NCBI GenBank assembly: GCA_017642335.1
Contig: JAGCPF010000037.1
Location: 51,276-115,275, forward strand
Length of the DNA stretch: 64,000 nucleotides
Direction: 5' to 3'
Source: Fibrobacter sp.
Lineage (GTDB): Bacteria > Fibrobacterota > Fibrobacteria > Fibrobacterales > Fibrobacteraceae
A program made the position numbers and the translations under genes. The notes under the pieces are model-generated. The model saw only the letters and a list, made by a program, of their open reading frames with translations, was not told where the DNA came from and made no database searches. Position 1 is the stretch's first letter. The number at the start of each line of letters is the position of its first letter. Of this stretch, positions 7,765 through 16,627 are shown piece after piece.

Positions 7765-9378
7765 TTAGTTCTTGAAGAATAGCGCCTTGGCAGCCTCGAA
7801 CATCGGGTCCTTCTCGTCCGGGTTGCGGCATTCCGTATAAATGCGCACCTTCGGTTCGGTACCGGACGGACGGACGAGCATCCAGGAGTCGTCGTCAAAG
7901 ATGACCTTCACACCGTCGAGCGTGAGGAGCTGCTTCACGGTCTTCTCGTTAGAGCCGACCATGACCTTGGCACCCGGCTGGGCGATCGTCGCGATGGCGT
8001 CGACCTTGGCCTTGAGCGGGGCACCCACGAGGGACTTGTCCACTTCGAAGCCCGAGCGGGTCGGGTAGAAGCGACCGTATTCTTCGTACAGGGCGTCGAG
8101 GTATTCACCGAGATTCTTGCCGGTGACAGCCATGATTTCGAGGGCGATGAGGAGGCCGAACTGGGCATCCTTCTCGAGCGTGTTGTTGAGGCCGGAGATA
8201 CCGTCGGATTCTTCGAATGCCACGAGAGCCTTCTGCTTAGCGTTACGGGAAAGCCACGGGCGGAAGTTCTTGAAGCCCACCGGAGTTTCCATCACGGGCA
8301 CGCCGAGCTTTTCGGCAATGATGTTTACAAAGTTGGATGTAGCGACGGACTTGGCGACACAGCCCTGTTCTTTGCGCCAGGTAGCCATGTAATGGAAAGC
8401 TATAGCGCCGAACTGGTTCATGTCGATTTCGCGCGTGCCGTCGTAGAAGCGAATGCGGTCGCCGTCCGGATCAAAGATGGCGCCCAGGCGGAACCAGCTT
8501 TTGCTCTCGTCGAGGACCTTGCGGACCTTTTCAAGATTCTTGCTGGACGGTTCGGGAGCGATGCCGCCGAACAGGGAGTCGTCTTCGTTGCGGAGCGTGA
8601 TGAGACATTCCGGATTGTCGAGGAGGGCGGCCGGGCGACGGCGGGTAGAGCCGTGCACGTGGTCACAGACGAGCGTGAGGCGGCCTTTCTTGATAAAGTC
8701 CTTGATGCGGTCGAACTTGATCGTGCCCTGCTTCACAAGGAATTCCTTGTAAATCTTGAGGGAGTCGATAATTTCCCAGTCAACCTTGCCCACCGGTTCA
8801 AACTTCCAGGTGGCCATCATTTCGTTAGAGAGCTTCGTGATGACGTTCGTGATTTCCGGACCGGCAGGACCGCCGTCGGCCGGGTTGAACTTGATGCCGT
8901 TGTAGTGGCTCGGGTTGTGGCTCGGGGTCATGTTGATGGAGCAGGCGGCACCGAGCATCTCGATGCAGGCGCTGAATTCCGGAGTCGGCATTTCGCCACC
9001 GTAGTAGACCTTCACGCCGGCCTTCGCGAACTGGTCGGCAACCGCTTCGCAGAATTCGTGACCGAGCAGGCGGTTATCGTGACCGACGACCACACCACGC
9101 TTCTGGAGTTCGGCAAAGTCCTTCACGCCGAGGGCTTCGAAAAGTTCCGGAGTCGCTTCCTTGTAGAGGCGCACGATAGCGGCACCCACGACCTGCAGAT
9201 TGCGGAGCGTAAATTCGGAACCGATTTCACCACGCCAGCCGGAAGTACCAAAGCTCACCTTGGCGGGTTCCTGAGAAGTCAATGCGACCTGCTTCACCTG
9301 TTCGACAAGCGCCATGTCGGTAGCCGGGTTGAATTCGGGGGACTGAATCTTTTTCCAAATCTGGGTAATGTTTTCCAT
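7765..9378 (-). CDS. Phosphoglucomutase/phosphomannomutase family protein
   Basis: Alpha-D-phosphohexomutase interconverting sugar 1- and 6-phosphates, feeding glycogen and cell-surface glycan synthesis. The 537 residues contain the N-terminal FGTSGWRGEIG, the phosphoserine loop TPSHNP (about residue 154), the metal-binding DPDGDR (about residue 309), a sugar-binding FEESDG and the phosphate-binding RPSGTEPKVR near the C-terminus. Substrate choice between glucose and mannose cannot be read from sequence. An AGGA Shine-Dalgarno precedes the ATG and a TAATAT -10-like element lies just upstream. Confidence 0.93.
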   Translation of the reverse strand: MENITQIWKKIQSPEFNPATDMALVEQVKQVALTSQEPAKVSFGTSGWRGEIGSEFTLRNLQVVGAAIVRLYKEATPELFEALGVKDFAELQKRGVVVGHDNRLLGHEFCEAVADQFAKAGVKVYYGGEMPTPEFSACIEMLGAACSINMTPSHNPSHYNGIKFNPADGGPAGPEITNVITKLSNEMMATWKFEPVGKVDWEIIDSLKIYKEFLVKQGTIKFDRIKDFIKKGRLTLVCDHVHGSTRRRPAALLDNPECLITLRNEDDSLFGGIAPEPSSKNLEKVRKVLDESKSWFRLGAIFDPDGDRIRFYDGTREIDMNQFGAIAFHYMATWRKEQGCVAKSVATSNFVNIIAEKLGVPVMETPVGFKNFRPWLSRNAKQKALVAFEESDGISGLNNTLEKDAQFGLLIALEIMAVTGKNLGEYLDALYEEYGRFYPTRSGFEVDKSLVGAPLKAKVDAIATIAQPGAKVMVGSNEKTVKQLLTLDGVKVIFDDDSWMLVRPSGTEPKVRIYTECRNPDEKDPMFEAAKALFFKN

Positions 9379-9618
9379 AGGGGTTCCTATATTAAAGTTT
9401 TACGGGTGAAATTTAGAAAAAAAAGAAAAAAAATAAGGCGTCAAAATCAAAGATTGACGTGAAAAACAACCATGGAAGAACACCTCCAATGTAAAGAGCA
9501 AGTAACAATCATTCACCGCATTACATTAAGTGTAACCCAGTCCTAATTCGGGAATAGAATGATACAATTTCCTTCCAAAAACTACACACCCATTGAGACG
9601 CATTGACGACATCAAGGA

Positions 9619-9647
9619 TTGACAATGTTAGTCTAAAAAACTAATTT
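9619..9647 (+). promoter_or_regulatory. Consensus-like promoter with near-leaderless start
   Basis: TTGACA (9619-9624), a 17-nt spacer and TAATTT (9642-9647) are followed by ATG only 6 nt later, so the predicted transcription start coincides with the start codon. The rest of the 275-nt divergent gap (9379-9653) holds only a weak TTACA/TGTAA inverted repeat at 9521-9535. Confidence 0.55.
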
Positions 9648-9653
9648 ATCTTT

Positions 9654-10172
9654 ATGAATAAAAAAATTTTTTTATTAGTCCTGCTACTTTCCGCAGTCTT
9701 CTGTTTCGCCGACCAGGCCAATCTCGACGAAACCGATTTCCAGCCGACCTCAGTAACAAAGAAACAGGTCGGATGGCGCAGGACGACCTTCTTTGTACAT
9801 GGAGGCCTTTTCGATATAGGCGCAGGCTTGAAACTAAGATTTTCCCGTGAAAACGGAGTCTATTTAACCACAGACATCCGATATCAATACAACATTGTCA
9901 TTGAGCCGTCCAGCTACATCCGCATTCCCGCATTGTTCTATCTAGGCGGGAACCACTTCCACTTCGTTACCGGCGGAACAATAATAAACGTCGTCGGCCT
10001 AATAGAAAGTTTCCAATTTAGTCCCATCGGAAACTACGGAGCTGAAGTAGCCAACGGCATAAACGTGGACTTCGGGAGACATTTCGGTATTGACCTATTG
10101 ATATTTACTCCAACAATTTGGCCATCTGAAACATCGCACTCGTTGCTCCTAGACTTCCGTTACGTGTTCTAA
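9654..10172 (+). CDS. Small exported protein, possible outer-membrane beta protein
   Basis: Unknown function. A signal peptide (MNKKIFLLVLLLSAVFCFA, cleavage near residue 19) is followed by about 150 residues with alternating hydrophobic stretches, many Tyr/Phe/Gly, and an aromatic C-terminus (LLLDFRYVF) of the kind seen on outer-membrane beta-barrels. It is short for a barrel but could be an 8-stranded one. It lacks a Shine-Dalgarno, consistent with the promoter placed right before the ATG. Confidence 0.65.
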   Translation: MNKKIFLLVLLLSAVFCFADQANLDETDFQPTSVTKKQVGWRRTTFFVHGGLFDIGAGLKLRFSRENGVYLTTDIRYQYNIVIEPSSYIRIPALFYLGGNHFHFVTGGTIINVVGLIESFQFSPIGNYGAEVANGINVDFGRHFGIDLLIFTPTIWPSETSHSLLLDFRYVF

Positions 10173-10202
10173 CATCAACCTTTGAGCCTTTTTTCTTCCG
10201 AG

Positions 10203-10225
10203 TTTCGTCTTTCGTCTCTCGTCTA
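10203..10225. repeat. CGTCTTTCGTCT-type dispersed repeat
   Basis: Three tandem TCGTCT-like units just upstream of dapA, matching the repeats at 6129-6177 and 60886-60899. Confidence 0.5.
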
Positions 10226-10229
10226 ATAC

Positions 10230-10237
10230 TATATTTA
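10230..10237 (+). promoter_or_regulatory. TATATTTA -10 element of dapA
   Basis: TATATTTA, close to the TAnnTTTG element known from Bacteroidota-type promoters, ends 7 nt before the dapA ATG. No Shine-Dalgarno is present between it and the start. Confidence 0.5.
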
Positions 10238-10244
10238 GGCCACT

Positions 10245-11201
10245 ATGCAGATTACAAACGCTTCTCAACTTACTGGTGTTTTCCCCGCGTTGTTCACCCC
10301 GCTCAAGAACGACGATCCCAAGAACCTCCGCAACTCCATCGACTACAAGAAGATGGGTCAGATGATTGACGACGTGATTGCAAACGGCGCAAGTGGCGTC
10401 CTCCCTGCCGTGACCACGGGTCAGAGTGCGACGGTTTCCCCGCAGCAGCACCTCGATGTCATCAAGTTTACTCTCGACTATGTGGACGGCCGCGTGCCCG
10501 TGATTGCCGGTGCCGGTTCCAACTGCACCCGCGAATCCATCGAAATGATCGAGAACGTCCAGAAGATTGCCCCGGTGGCGGTCCTCTGCGTCACAGGCTA
10601 CTACAACAACCCGCCGCAGGAAGGCCTCCTGAAGCACTACCGCACGCTCAGCAGCGAAACCGGTGCAAAGATTGTCATTTATAATGTTCCGGGCCGCACC
10701 TCCAGCTACGTGCACCCCGACACCCTGATCGAACTTGCCGAAGACAAGAACATCATCGGCCTCAAGCAGGCCGTGGAGTTCGGTTTTGGCGAGAAGTTCC
10801 ACGAAGACACGATGCGCGTAATCAAGGAAACCAAGGGCAAGGACTTCGCCGTGATGAGCGGTGAAGACGGTTTGTTCGCCGACCTCCTCGAGATGGGCGG
10901 CACGGGCCTCATCAGCGCTTCGGGCAACATCCCCGAGGCCACGAAGACGTTCGTAGAACTGTACAAGGCTTTCCAGGCCGGCGACAAGGACAAGGCGCAC
11001 AACCTGCAGAAGGACGCCCGCGACTTCATCGACATCACGTTCTGCCGCAAGAACCCGATTCCGCTGGGCACGCTGTTCAACAGCCCGCTGTTCCAGCCGC
11101 TCGTGAGCGTGAAGGATACGGCTAACGGCGCCGATGCTGTTGCCCGCATCATGAAGCTGATTGAAGAAAAGGCTCCGAGCCTGAAGAAGTATCATGTTTA
11201 G
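10245..11201 (+). CDS. dapA: Dihydrodipicolinate synthase family protein
   Basis: 4-hydroxy-tetrahydrodipicolinate synthase, condensing pyruvate with aspartate semialdehyde toward lysine and diaminopimelate. TIM-barrel features are visible: GVFPALFTPLK, GASGVLPAVTTGQSATVS (the phosphate/keto-acid loop), the catalytic Tyr in YNVPGRTSS and the Schiff-base Lys in IIGLKQA (about residue 169). At 318 residues it is slightly longer than the usual 290-300. Other aldolases of the family share this fold, so another substrate is possible. It is followed 10 nt later by the acidic protein gene. Confidence 0.88.
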   Translation: MQITNASQLTGVFPALFTPLKNDDPKNLRNSIDYKKMGQMIDDVIANGASGVLPAVTTGQSATVSPQQHLDVIKFTLDYVDGRVPVIAGAGSNCTRESIEMIENVQKIAPVAVLCVTGYYNNPPQEGLLKHYRTLSSETGAKIVIYNVPGRTSSYVHPDTLIELAEDKNIIGLKQAVEFGFGEKFHEDTMRVIKETKGKDFAVMSGEDGLFADLLEMGGTGLISASGNIPEATKTFVELYKAFQAGDKDKAHNLQKDARDFIDITFCRKNPIPLGTLFNSPLFQPLVSVKDTANGADAVARIMKLIEEKAPSLKKYHV

Positions 11202-11211
11202 GAGATAATCC

Positions 11212-11901
11212 ATGGCCAAGAACAACCAATCCATCACTGACATCGTCTGCGACTACATCAAGAAGCAGAAACTCTCCCCCATTCCCGTTCAGACTCTGAA
11301 CGAGGAAGTCGAAGCCTCCCGCTACTTTGGCGGAGAACTCAAGGAATTCATCGCTGCAGCCAAGACGCTCGGCGCCAAGGGCATCTTCGTCGAGACGCTC
11401 TACCTCGAAGAAGACGAATTCTACTACGACAGCGGTATGGACGACGAAGAGTACATGGCACTCTACGGCAACGACGACTGCTGCGACGGTGAGTGCAAGT
11501 GCGGCAAGTGCGAGGGCAAGAAGTCCAAGAAGAAATCTAAGGAAGAAGACGATTCCGATGTCGACGGAGTCTGGTTCGAACCCGAGGACCTGGACGGTCT
11601 CGACCTCACGCTCCTCAAGCCCCAGATGGCCAAGTACCTCGACCGTATCGGCGAAGCCTGCGGCGTGCGTCTCACAGTTCCCGGCGTTGACCACCTCGAA
11701 GTGGAAATCTTCGCCGACTGGTACGACGAATTCGCCGAAATGGTGGACGAAGCATCCGAAGCCATCGAAATCGACCCGAACGACGCTTTGAAGCAGGCCC
11801 AGGCCATGTTCGAAGCCGCCGAAGCGGAAGCGACCAAGGCCGACAAGAGCGTCAAGAAGATTGCCGTTCATCCGCCGAAAAAGTCTTCCAAGAAAAAATA
11901 A
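11212..11901 (+). CDS. Acidic protein with Cys cluster and basic tail, unknown function
   Basis: Not recognised. Residues 1-70 look like a small helical domain (DIVCDYIKKQKLSPIPVQTLNEEVEASRYFGG split here for length), followed by an acidic loop (YLEEDEFYYDSGMDDEEYM), a Cys-rich knot CCDGECKCGKCEGK (about residues 88-101) that could hold a metal, and Lys clusters. The C-terminal half is acidic and helical, ending in KKSSKKK. Shine-Dalgarno AGGAG precedes the ATG. It probably shares a transcript with dapA and ends at the terminator at 11921. Confidence 0.7.
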   Translation: MAKNNQSITDIVCDYIKKQKLSPIPVQTLNEEVEASRYFGGELKEFIAAAKTLGAKGIFVETLYLEEDEFYYDSGMDDEEYMALYGNDDCCDGECKCGKCEGKKSKKKSKEEDDSDVDGVWFEPEDLDGLDLTLLKPQMAKYLDRIGEACGVRLTVPGVDHLEVEIFADWYDEFAEMVDEASEAIEIDPNDALKQAQAMFEAAEAEATKADKSVKKIAVHPPKKSSKKK

Positions 11902-11920
11902 CTGACAATCTTGCATAACG

Positions 11921-11949
11921 ACGCTCCGTGAATCACGGAGCGTTTTTTC
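11921..11949 (+). terminator. Intrinsic terminator after dapA operon
   Basis: Perfect 10-bp stem ACGCTCCGTG/CACGGAGCGT with a 3-nt loop followed by five more T. Confidence 0.92.
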
Positions 11950-11970
11950 GCACCGTCATTTCTCGCGCAT

Positions 11971-12010
11971 GAAAAAAAAGAAAGGCATCTCAGCGGAACC
12001 GAGATGCCTT
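11971..12010 (-). terminator. Intrinsic terminator of the first GH11 gene
   Basis: On the minus strand AAGGCATCTC pairs with GAGATGCCTT around a 9-nt loop, followed by a T-rich tract. It lies about 50 nt after the xylanase stop. Confidence 0.9.
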
Positions 12011-12057
12011 ATGGCAATATGAGGAGTATTAATTAATCGGTTTTTAATTTCAAAAGT

Positions 12058-13326
12058 TTAATGCGTTACGGACAACATTTTCACTTTGCCGTCATATTTA
12101 ACCATGTAGACACCCGTCTTGCCAAGCTTCAAGAACACGGCGTCGTTCAAGGAAGTTCCATCCCTCAATTCAACCTTGCCGAGATACTTGCCCTGCACAT
12201 CGAACACCTGCAATACCGAAGCACCCATCGTCACCGGCGACACATCCGGGAGAGCGTCAATGGACGCATTGACGGGACCTGCAACACTACTGCTTACCGG
12301 AATGATAATTGCAGGCATACTGGAACTAGAAACGACAGGAACGGCAACACTTGATGACGAAGGAACTTTATCAGGCCAGAAATTCCTGCTGCTCGAAGTC
12401 GGGTTCTTCGCCGTGCTGGAACTGCTCCTGTGATGGCTGCTCGTTCTCGAAGAACTGGAAACCAAATGCGAGGATCGATGAGAGGATGAAGAAGGATGAA
12501 TGGATGTCGACGAATGATGGGTCGATGCACTGGATTTCGGCGTTACCGCTGTTTCCGAGCCAGACGGTGAACCTTTAGACGTTATGTTGAAGTAGGTGAA
12601 GTCAATCTTTCCGGTAGCACCGCCACCGGCTTCGGCCAGCACCTTCACCTCGTACATCTTCCCGAGATTCAGGCCAACCTCCCCCCATTTCTTGAAATGG
12701 GCGGTAATGTCGATATGGCCGCACTGGCGAGCGTTACGGCGTACACTGAAGAACTGCGGGAAAGTAGAAGTCCCCTTAATCGAAGGCTGGTTCACGCGAG
12801 TAAACGTGTAAATATCATAGGTATCGCCGTCCACCGTGATTTCGCCCTTCTTTGTGCCTAAATACTGCGGACTCGGCTTGGTAAACCAGTCATCGACGAT
12901 ATAGTATTCCACCAGCGGATTCTCGGTCCAACCGTAAATGCCGATATAGGAATAAGCAGCACTCCCCGACTTGGTGAACTTGTAATCAGCAGTAAAATAA
13001 CCAATCTGGTCGTGCGTCTGGGTGCTGTTGTATTTGAGGCCTACGCGAGCCAGAAAATCATTGGAGCCATTCCATTCCGCCGAGAACGTTCCGTCATTGT
13101 AATAGGTCATCGAGTTGTTGCCACCCTGGTACCAGATTTCGTAATGATACCCCGAATTCCCGATATTCCCCGTTACACTGGAATTATTCTGTCCCCTAGT
13201 CGTAGTGCCGTTACCGGTATGTCCGCCCTTTTCGGAACAGGCATCCGCGAATGCTGGCGTTGCCAAACCAATGGCAATACCAAAAAACAAGGCTACCTTA
13301 GTAACCTCTAAGAATTTGTTACTCAT
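12058..13326 (-). CDS. GH11 endo-1,4-beta-xylanase with His/Ser linker and C-terminal sorting domain
   Basis: Secreted xylanase. The ATG at 13326 is chosen because GGAG lies 6 nt upstream; two earlier in-frame ATGs (13338, 13347) lack this. Layout: signal peptide (to about AFA, residue 28), GH11 jelly roll (about 30-250) with nucleophile Glu in NPLVEYYIVDDW and acid/base Glu in VLAEAGGGATG, a linker unusually rich in Ser and His (about 260-320), and a C-terminal domain of about 70 residues (VFDVQGKYLGKVEL...KTGVYMVKYDGKVK) resembling a type IX secretion sorting domain. First of five tandem GH11 genes; it has its own terminator. Confidence 0.93.
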   Translation of the reverse strand: MSNKFLEVTKVALFFGIAIGLATPAFADACSEKGGHTGNGTTTRGQNNSSVTGNIGNSGYHYEIWYQGGNNSMTYYNDGTFSAEWNGSNDFLARVGLKYNSTQTHDQIGYFTADYKFTKSGSAAYSYIGIYGWTENPLVEYYIVDDWFTKPSPQYLGTKKGEITVDGDTYDIYTFTRVNQPSIKGTSTFPQFFSVRRNARQCGHIDITAHFKKWGEVGLNLGKMYEVKVLAEAGGGATGKIDFTYFNITSKGSPSGSETAVTPKSSASTHHSSTSIHPSSSSHRSSHLVSSSSRTSSHHRSSSSTAKNPTSSSRNFWPDKVPSSSSVAVPVVSSSSMPAIIIPVSSSVAGPVNASIDALPDVSPVTMGASVLQVFDVQGKYLGKVELRDGTSLNDAVFLKLGKTGVYMVKYDGKVKMLSVTH

Positions 13327-13480
13327 GTCCAACTCCATTAATGTCAACAGCCTCCCCTGTATTCACAAAAGGAGTCCATTGGCCAACCTGCGGATTAAAA
13401 TAATTCGAGAATTCCATAAAAGACCCATTGCAAAACATTTCTTTGTTGCAAAATGTCAAAACAAACTGTTTTTAACGCAC

Positions 13481-13516
13481 AAAAAGAAAAGGCACCCCGC
13501 CGAACGAGGCACCTTT
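13481..13516 (-). terminator. Terminator of the GH11-CBM6 gene
   Basis: On the minus strand AAAGGTGCCTC can pair with GGGGTGCCTTT (with G-T pairs) and is followed by TCTTTTT. It lies about 35 nt after the stop codon. Confidence 0.7.
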
Positions 13517-13548
13517 AACAATATAAGGAGTGTTTTAGATTTGAAAAC

Positions 13549-15153
13549 TTACTTGGTCACAGAAATCGCCTTGACCTTGCCACCATCCTTCACCATGTAG
13601 ACACCGGCCTTGCCGAACTTGGCAACAATGGCGTCATTGAGGCTCGTGCCAGCAGTCTTGGTCACAACGCCGAGCATACGGCCCTGCATGTCGAACACCT
13701 GCAGCGGGCGGGCGGACATATCCAAGCGGACATTGGAAGCCAGAGAGAGCGGATCGTCATCGCCAGTACCCGGATTCGTGCCAGGATTCGTGCCAGGATC
13801 TGTACCCGGATCTGTACCCGGATCAGTGCCCGGATTCGTGCTTGCGCCCGGCAGAGAGAACTTCACATAGTCGACGTTCGTATTTGCATTGGCGATGGTA
13901 ATGCGGAGGACATGCTGACCCTTGGTAATGGAAGCCTTGCCCTTGGCGAGTTCATAGGTATTCCAGTCATCCGTAGTTCCCGTGAAAGCGAGAGACGCAA
14001 GGGCCTTACCGTCAAGAGAAAGTTCCACGGTACCAGAACCCGATCCGTTGGAAACGTTGGCCTCGATGTCGTATTCGCCATCCTGGGCAACATTGATGGT
14101 GTATTCAAGCCATTCGTCAGCAGCCGTGTATCCGATAGCCTTACCGGTACCGCCGTTCACGATGTCGACAGAGGAGTAGTCTTCACCACGATAGGTGTGG
14201 TCGCCATCATCACCCGAGGCACCCTGGGCTCCACTATAGGAAACGCCCTCGTTGCCTTCGTCAAAGTTTTCGGCTTCAACAGTTCCCGGAACCGCAGCAG
14301 CAGTGCCCTTGTAGGCCTTGCGTTCGATTTCCTTCGGCGGAACGACTTCGGAAGGAGATCCGTTATCCTTCATGTCGAAGTAGGTGTATTCCACGGAGCC
14401 CGTAGCGCCACCACCGGCTTCGGTCATAAGCATCACTTCGGTCACCTTACCGAACTTAAGCGAAGCAGAGCCACCGCCCTTGGAACCCTTGAGCTGCTTG
14501 TTCTGCCCCGTGAAGAGTTCGTCCCACTTCTTGAAGTGAGCGGAAATGTCGATGTGGCCGCACTGACGAGCCGTCTGACGGATGCTAAAGAACTGAACGA
14601 AAGTGGATGTACCCGACTTGGAAGGTTCCTGCTGGCGGAGGAAGGCGTGGATGGTATACTTGGCACCATCGACTTCGATTTCGCCAAACTTTTCACCGAC
14701 GTAGTTTTCGCTCGGCTTGCTGTACCAGTCGTCCACGATGTAGTATTCCGTTTCCGGGTTAGCAGTCCAGCCATAAATACCGATATAGCCGTACTGAGCA
14801 GAACCCGTCTTTTTGTAATTGTAATCGACCGTGAAATACTTGGTCTTATGGTCAATACCGCCACCACCGTACTGGTAACCCACGCGGGTCAGGTAGTCGC
14901 TGGAATTGTTCCAGTTGGCCTTGAATGTGCCGTTGTCGTAATACGTCATGGAGGCGCTGCCGCCCTGGTACCACTGTTCGTAGCCCCACGGGGTGCCACT
15001 GATTGAACCGACCGAGTTGCCGCTCACTCCATGGCCGGAGCCGGCAGACTTACTCATCGCATCCTTACAGGCATCCGCAGCAAAAGCACTGCCGATTCCG
15101 CAAGAAAGCGCAAATGCGAGACCAAATTTGGCCATCTGGGAAAGATTTTTCAT
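13549..15153 (-). CDS. GH11 endo-xylanase with CBM6
   Basis: Secreted xylanase of 534 residues. AGAGGAG precedes the ATG. Layout: signal peptide (MKNLSQMAKFGLAFALSCGI..., cleaved near SAFA), GH11 domain (about 26-250) with nucleophile Glu in NPETEYYIVDDW and acid/base Glu in MTEAGGGATG, a CBM6 beta-sandwich (about 285-425; begins PGTVEAENFDEG, ends VDYVKFSLPG), an (NPGTDPGT)-type Thr/Pro linker encoded by 12-nt tandem units near 13764-13838, and the C-terminal sorting-like domain (VFDMQGRMLGVVT...GVYMVKDGGKVK). CBM6 modules bind xylan or cellulose chains; this is the only member of the cluster that carries one. Confidence 0.95.
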   Translation of the reverse strand: MKNLSQMAKFGLAFALSCGIGSAFAADACKDAMSKSAGSGHGVSGNSVGSISGTPWGYEQWYQGGSASMTYYDNGTFKANWNNSSDYLTRVGYQYGGGGIDHKTKYFTVDYNYKKTGSAQYGYIGIYGWTANPETEYYIVDDWYSKPSENYVGEKFGEIEVDGAKYTIHAFLRQQEPSKSGTSTFVQFFSIRQTARQCGHIDISAHFKKWDELFTGQNKQLKGSKGGGSASLKFGKVTEVMLMTEAGGGATGSVEYTYFDMKDNGSPSEVVPPKEIERKAYKGTAAAVPGTVEAENFDEGNEGVSYSGAQGASGDDGDHTYRGEDYSSVDIVNGGTGKAIGYTAADEWLEYTINVAQDGEYDIEANVSNGSGSGTVELSLDGKALASLAFTGTTDDWNTYELAKGKASITKGQHVLRITIANANTNVDYVKFSLPGASTNPGTDPGTDPGTDPGTNPGTNPGTGDDDPLSLASNVRLDMSARPLQVFDMQGRMLGVVTKTAGTSLNDAIVAKFGKAGVYMVKDGGKVKAISVTK

Positions 15154-15229
15154 AACGAACTCCTCTTAAATCATTATTAAATAATATAGATGCGAAACTG
15201 GCAAAACGAACTCATGGAGATAAAAGGTC

Positions 15230-15247
15230 GTTGTTGCACAAAACAAC
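15230..15247. promoter_or_regulatory. Inverted repeat upstream of GH11-CBM6 gene
   Basis: GTTGTT and AACAAC arms around GCACAA, centred about 85 nt upstream of the start codon. A similar element stands at a comparable distance upstream of the next xylanase gene (16628-16649), suggesting a shared operator. Confidence 0.4.
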
Positions 15248-15303
15248 ACAAAACAGTTTACAAACACCCTATCCACTGCTCTTTTTTGGGGATGGGGCAG
15301 TGA

Positions 15304-15341
15304 CAAAAAAAAGACCCGGTTCCGGGAGGGAATCGGGTCAA
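15304..15341 (-). terminator. Terminator of the third GH11 gene
   Basis: On the minus strand GACCCG...CGGGTC with an imperfect inner stem, followed by eight T, 20 nt after the stop codon. Confidence 0.85.
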
Positions 15342-15360
15342 ATTCGTTGAAAAGCGAGAT

Positions 15361-16539
15361 TTAGCGTTCTACAGCGATAATCTTGGCAACGGATCCACGC
15401 TTGACCATGTAGATGGCCGAATGGGGGAACTTGCTTCCGACAGCATCCTTGAGGGTAGAGCCAGCCTTCAGTTCGACCTTGCCGAGGAACTTACCCTGCA
15501 TGTCGAACACCTGGTAGGTGCCAGCCATGCCAAAGGTCTTGACTTCGGCCGGAAGGGCGTCGGAAGGACCAGCCGAGCTGGAGGAACCGGCGGGGGCAGT
15601 AACGGCCGGCTCAGAACTGGAGGATTGACCAGCGGCGTCAGAGCTGGAGGCCGGGGCCTTGTCAGAACTAGAAGCCGGAGCCTTGTCAGAACTGGAGGCC
15701 GGAGCCTTGTCAGAACTGGAGGCCGGAGCCTTATCAGAACTGGATTTCGGGGCTTCGGAGCTAGAAGACGGAACTGCAGATTCAAGAGGATGCTTCTTGT
15801 CAGTCATCTTGAAGTAGGAGACATCGAACGAGCCAGAACCGCCACCGGCTTCCACGAGCACCTTGGCTTCGTACATCTTACCCATCTTCATGCCGAGGGA
15901 TTCCCACTTCTTGAAGTGTGCCGTAATGTCGATATGGCCGCACTGACGGGCGCCCTTACGCTTGCTGAAGTACTGCGGGAAGGTCTGGTTACCCTTGATA
16001 GAGGGAGCGTTGTTGCGCTGGTTCTGGTAAACTTCGTAGGTCGCGCCATCCACCTGGAATTCGCCTTTTCTCTGGCCCAAGAGGTTCGGACCCGGTTCGC
16101 TGAACCAGTCATCCACGATGTAGTATTCTACGAGCGGATCAACCGTCCAGCCATAGATACCGATGTAGTTGTAGCCACCTGCATTACCCGACTTGGACCA
16201 CTTGAAGTAGGCATCAATGGGGCCGAGTTCTTCGTATGTAGACTTTTCGTCGTACTTGAAGCCGACACGGGCAAGAAAGTCGCCGGTACCGCTCCAGCTG
16301 GCCTTATACGTACCGTTGTCATAGAATGTCATGTTGTTATTGCCACCCTGGTACCAAATTTCGTAATGGTAGGGAGAGCTACCGACATTGCCAGTCACGC
16401 TCTGGTTGTTCTGGCCCTGGGTTCTCGTTTCTTTGCCTTCGTGACCCATCTGATCCTTACAGGCATCGATGTCCGCATATGCAGACGAGACAAGCCCCAT
16501 CGCAAGGGCAAGGCCAAATTTCAATATTTTTTTATTCAT
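15361..16539 (-). CDS. GH11 endo-1,4-beta-xylanase with tandem-repeat linker
   Basis: Secreted xylanase. The ATG at 16539 follows AGAGGAG; the frame is open to 16578 but the extra residues disrupt the signal peptide (MNKKILKFGLALAMGLVSSAYA). GH11 domain about residues 25-250, nucleophile Glu in DPLVEYYIVDDW, acid/base Glu in VLVEAGGGSGSF. The linker consists of near-identical octapeptides SSSDKAPA encoded by a 24-bp tandem repeat. The C-terminal domain (YQVFDMQGKFLGKVEL...AIYMVKRGSVAKIIAVER) matches those of its neighbours. Confidence 0.94.
   Translation of the reverse strand: MNKKILKFGLALAMGLVSSAYADIDACKDQMGHEGKETRTQGQNNQSVTGNVGSSPYHYEIWYQGGNNNMTFYDNGTYKASWSGTGDFLARVGFKYDEKSTYEELGPIDAYFKWSKSGNAGGYNYIGIYGWTVDPLVEYYIVDDWFSEPGPNLLGQRKGEFQVDGATYEVYQNQRNNAPSIKGNQTFPQYFSKRKGARQCGHIDITAHFKKWESLGMKMGKMYEAKVLVEAGGGSGSFDVSYFKMTDKKHPLESAVPSSSSEAPKSSSDKAPASSSDKAPASSSDKAPASSSDKAPASSSDAAGQSSSSEPAVTAPAGSSSSAGPSDALPAEVKTFGMAGTYQVFDMQGKFLGKVELKAGSTLKDAVGSKFPHSAIYMVKRGSVAKIIAVER
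15637..15732. repeat. 24-bp tandem repeat in xylanase linker
   Basis: Four contiguous 24-bp copies, the last two identical apart from edges, encoding the octapeptide SSSDKAPA on the minus strand; a partial fifth copy follows. Being a multiple of three, copy-number change would lengthen or shorten the linker without breaking the frame. Confidence 0.9.
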
Positions 16540-16627
16540 CTTTGAGCTCCTCTTATGGTTATTTATCAACCATACCATATGTAATCTATACCCTTTTCCA
16601 CAAAGCTTCTCCCAGCAGAAATAAATG

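Noticed and set aside
8392..9462. 356-codon frame antisense to the phosphohexomutase
   Set aside because: Shadow of a clear gene on the other strand; no domain or start signal.
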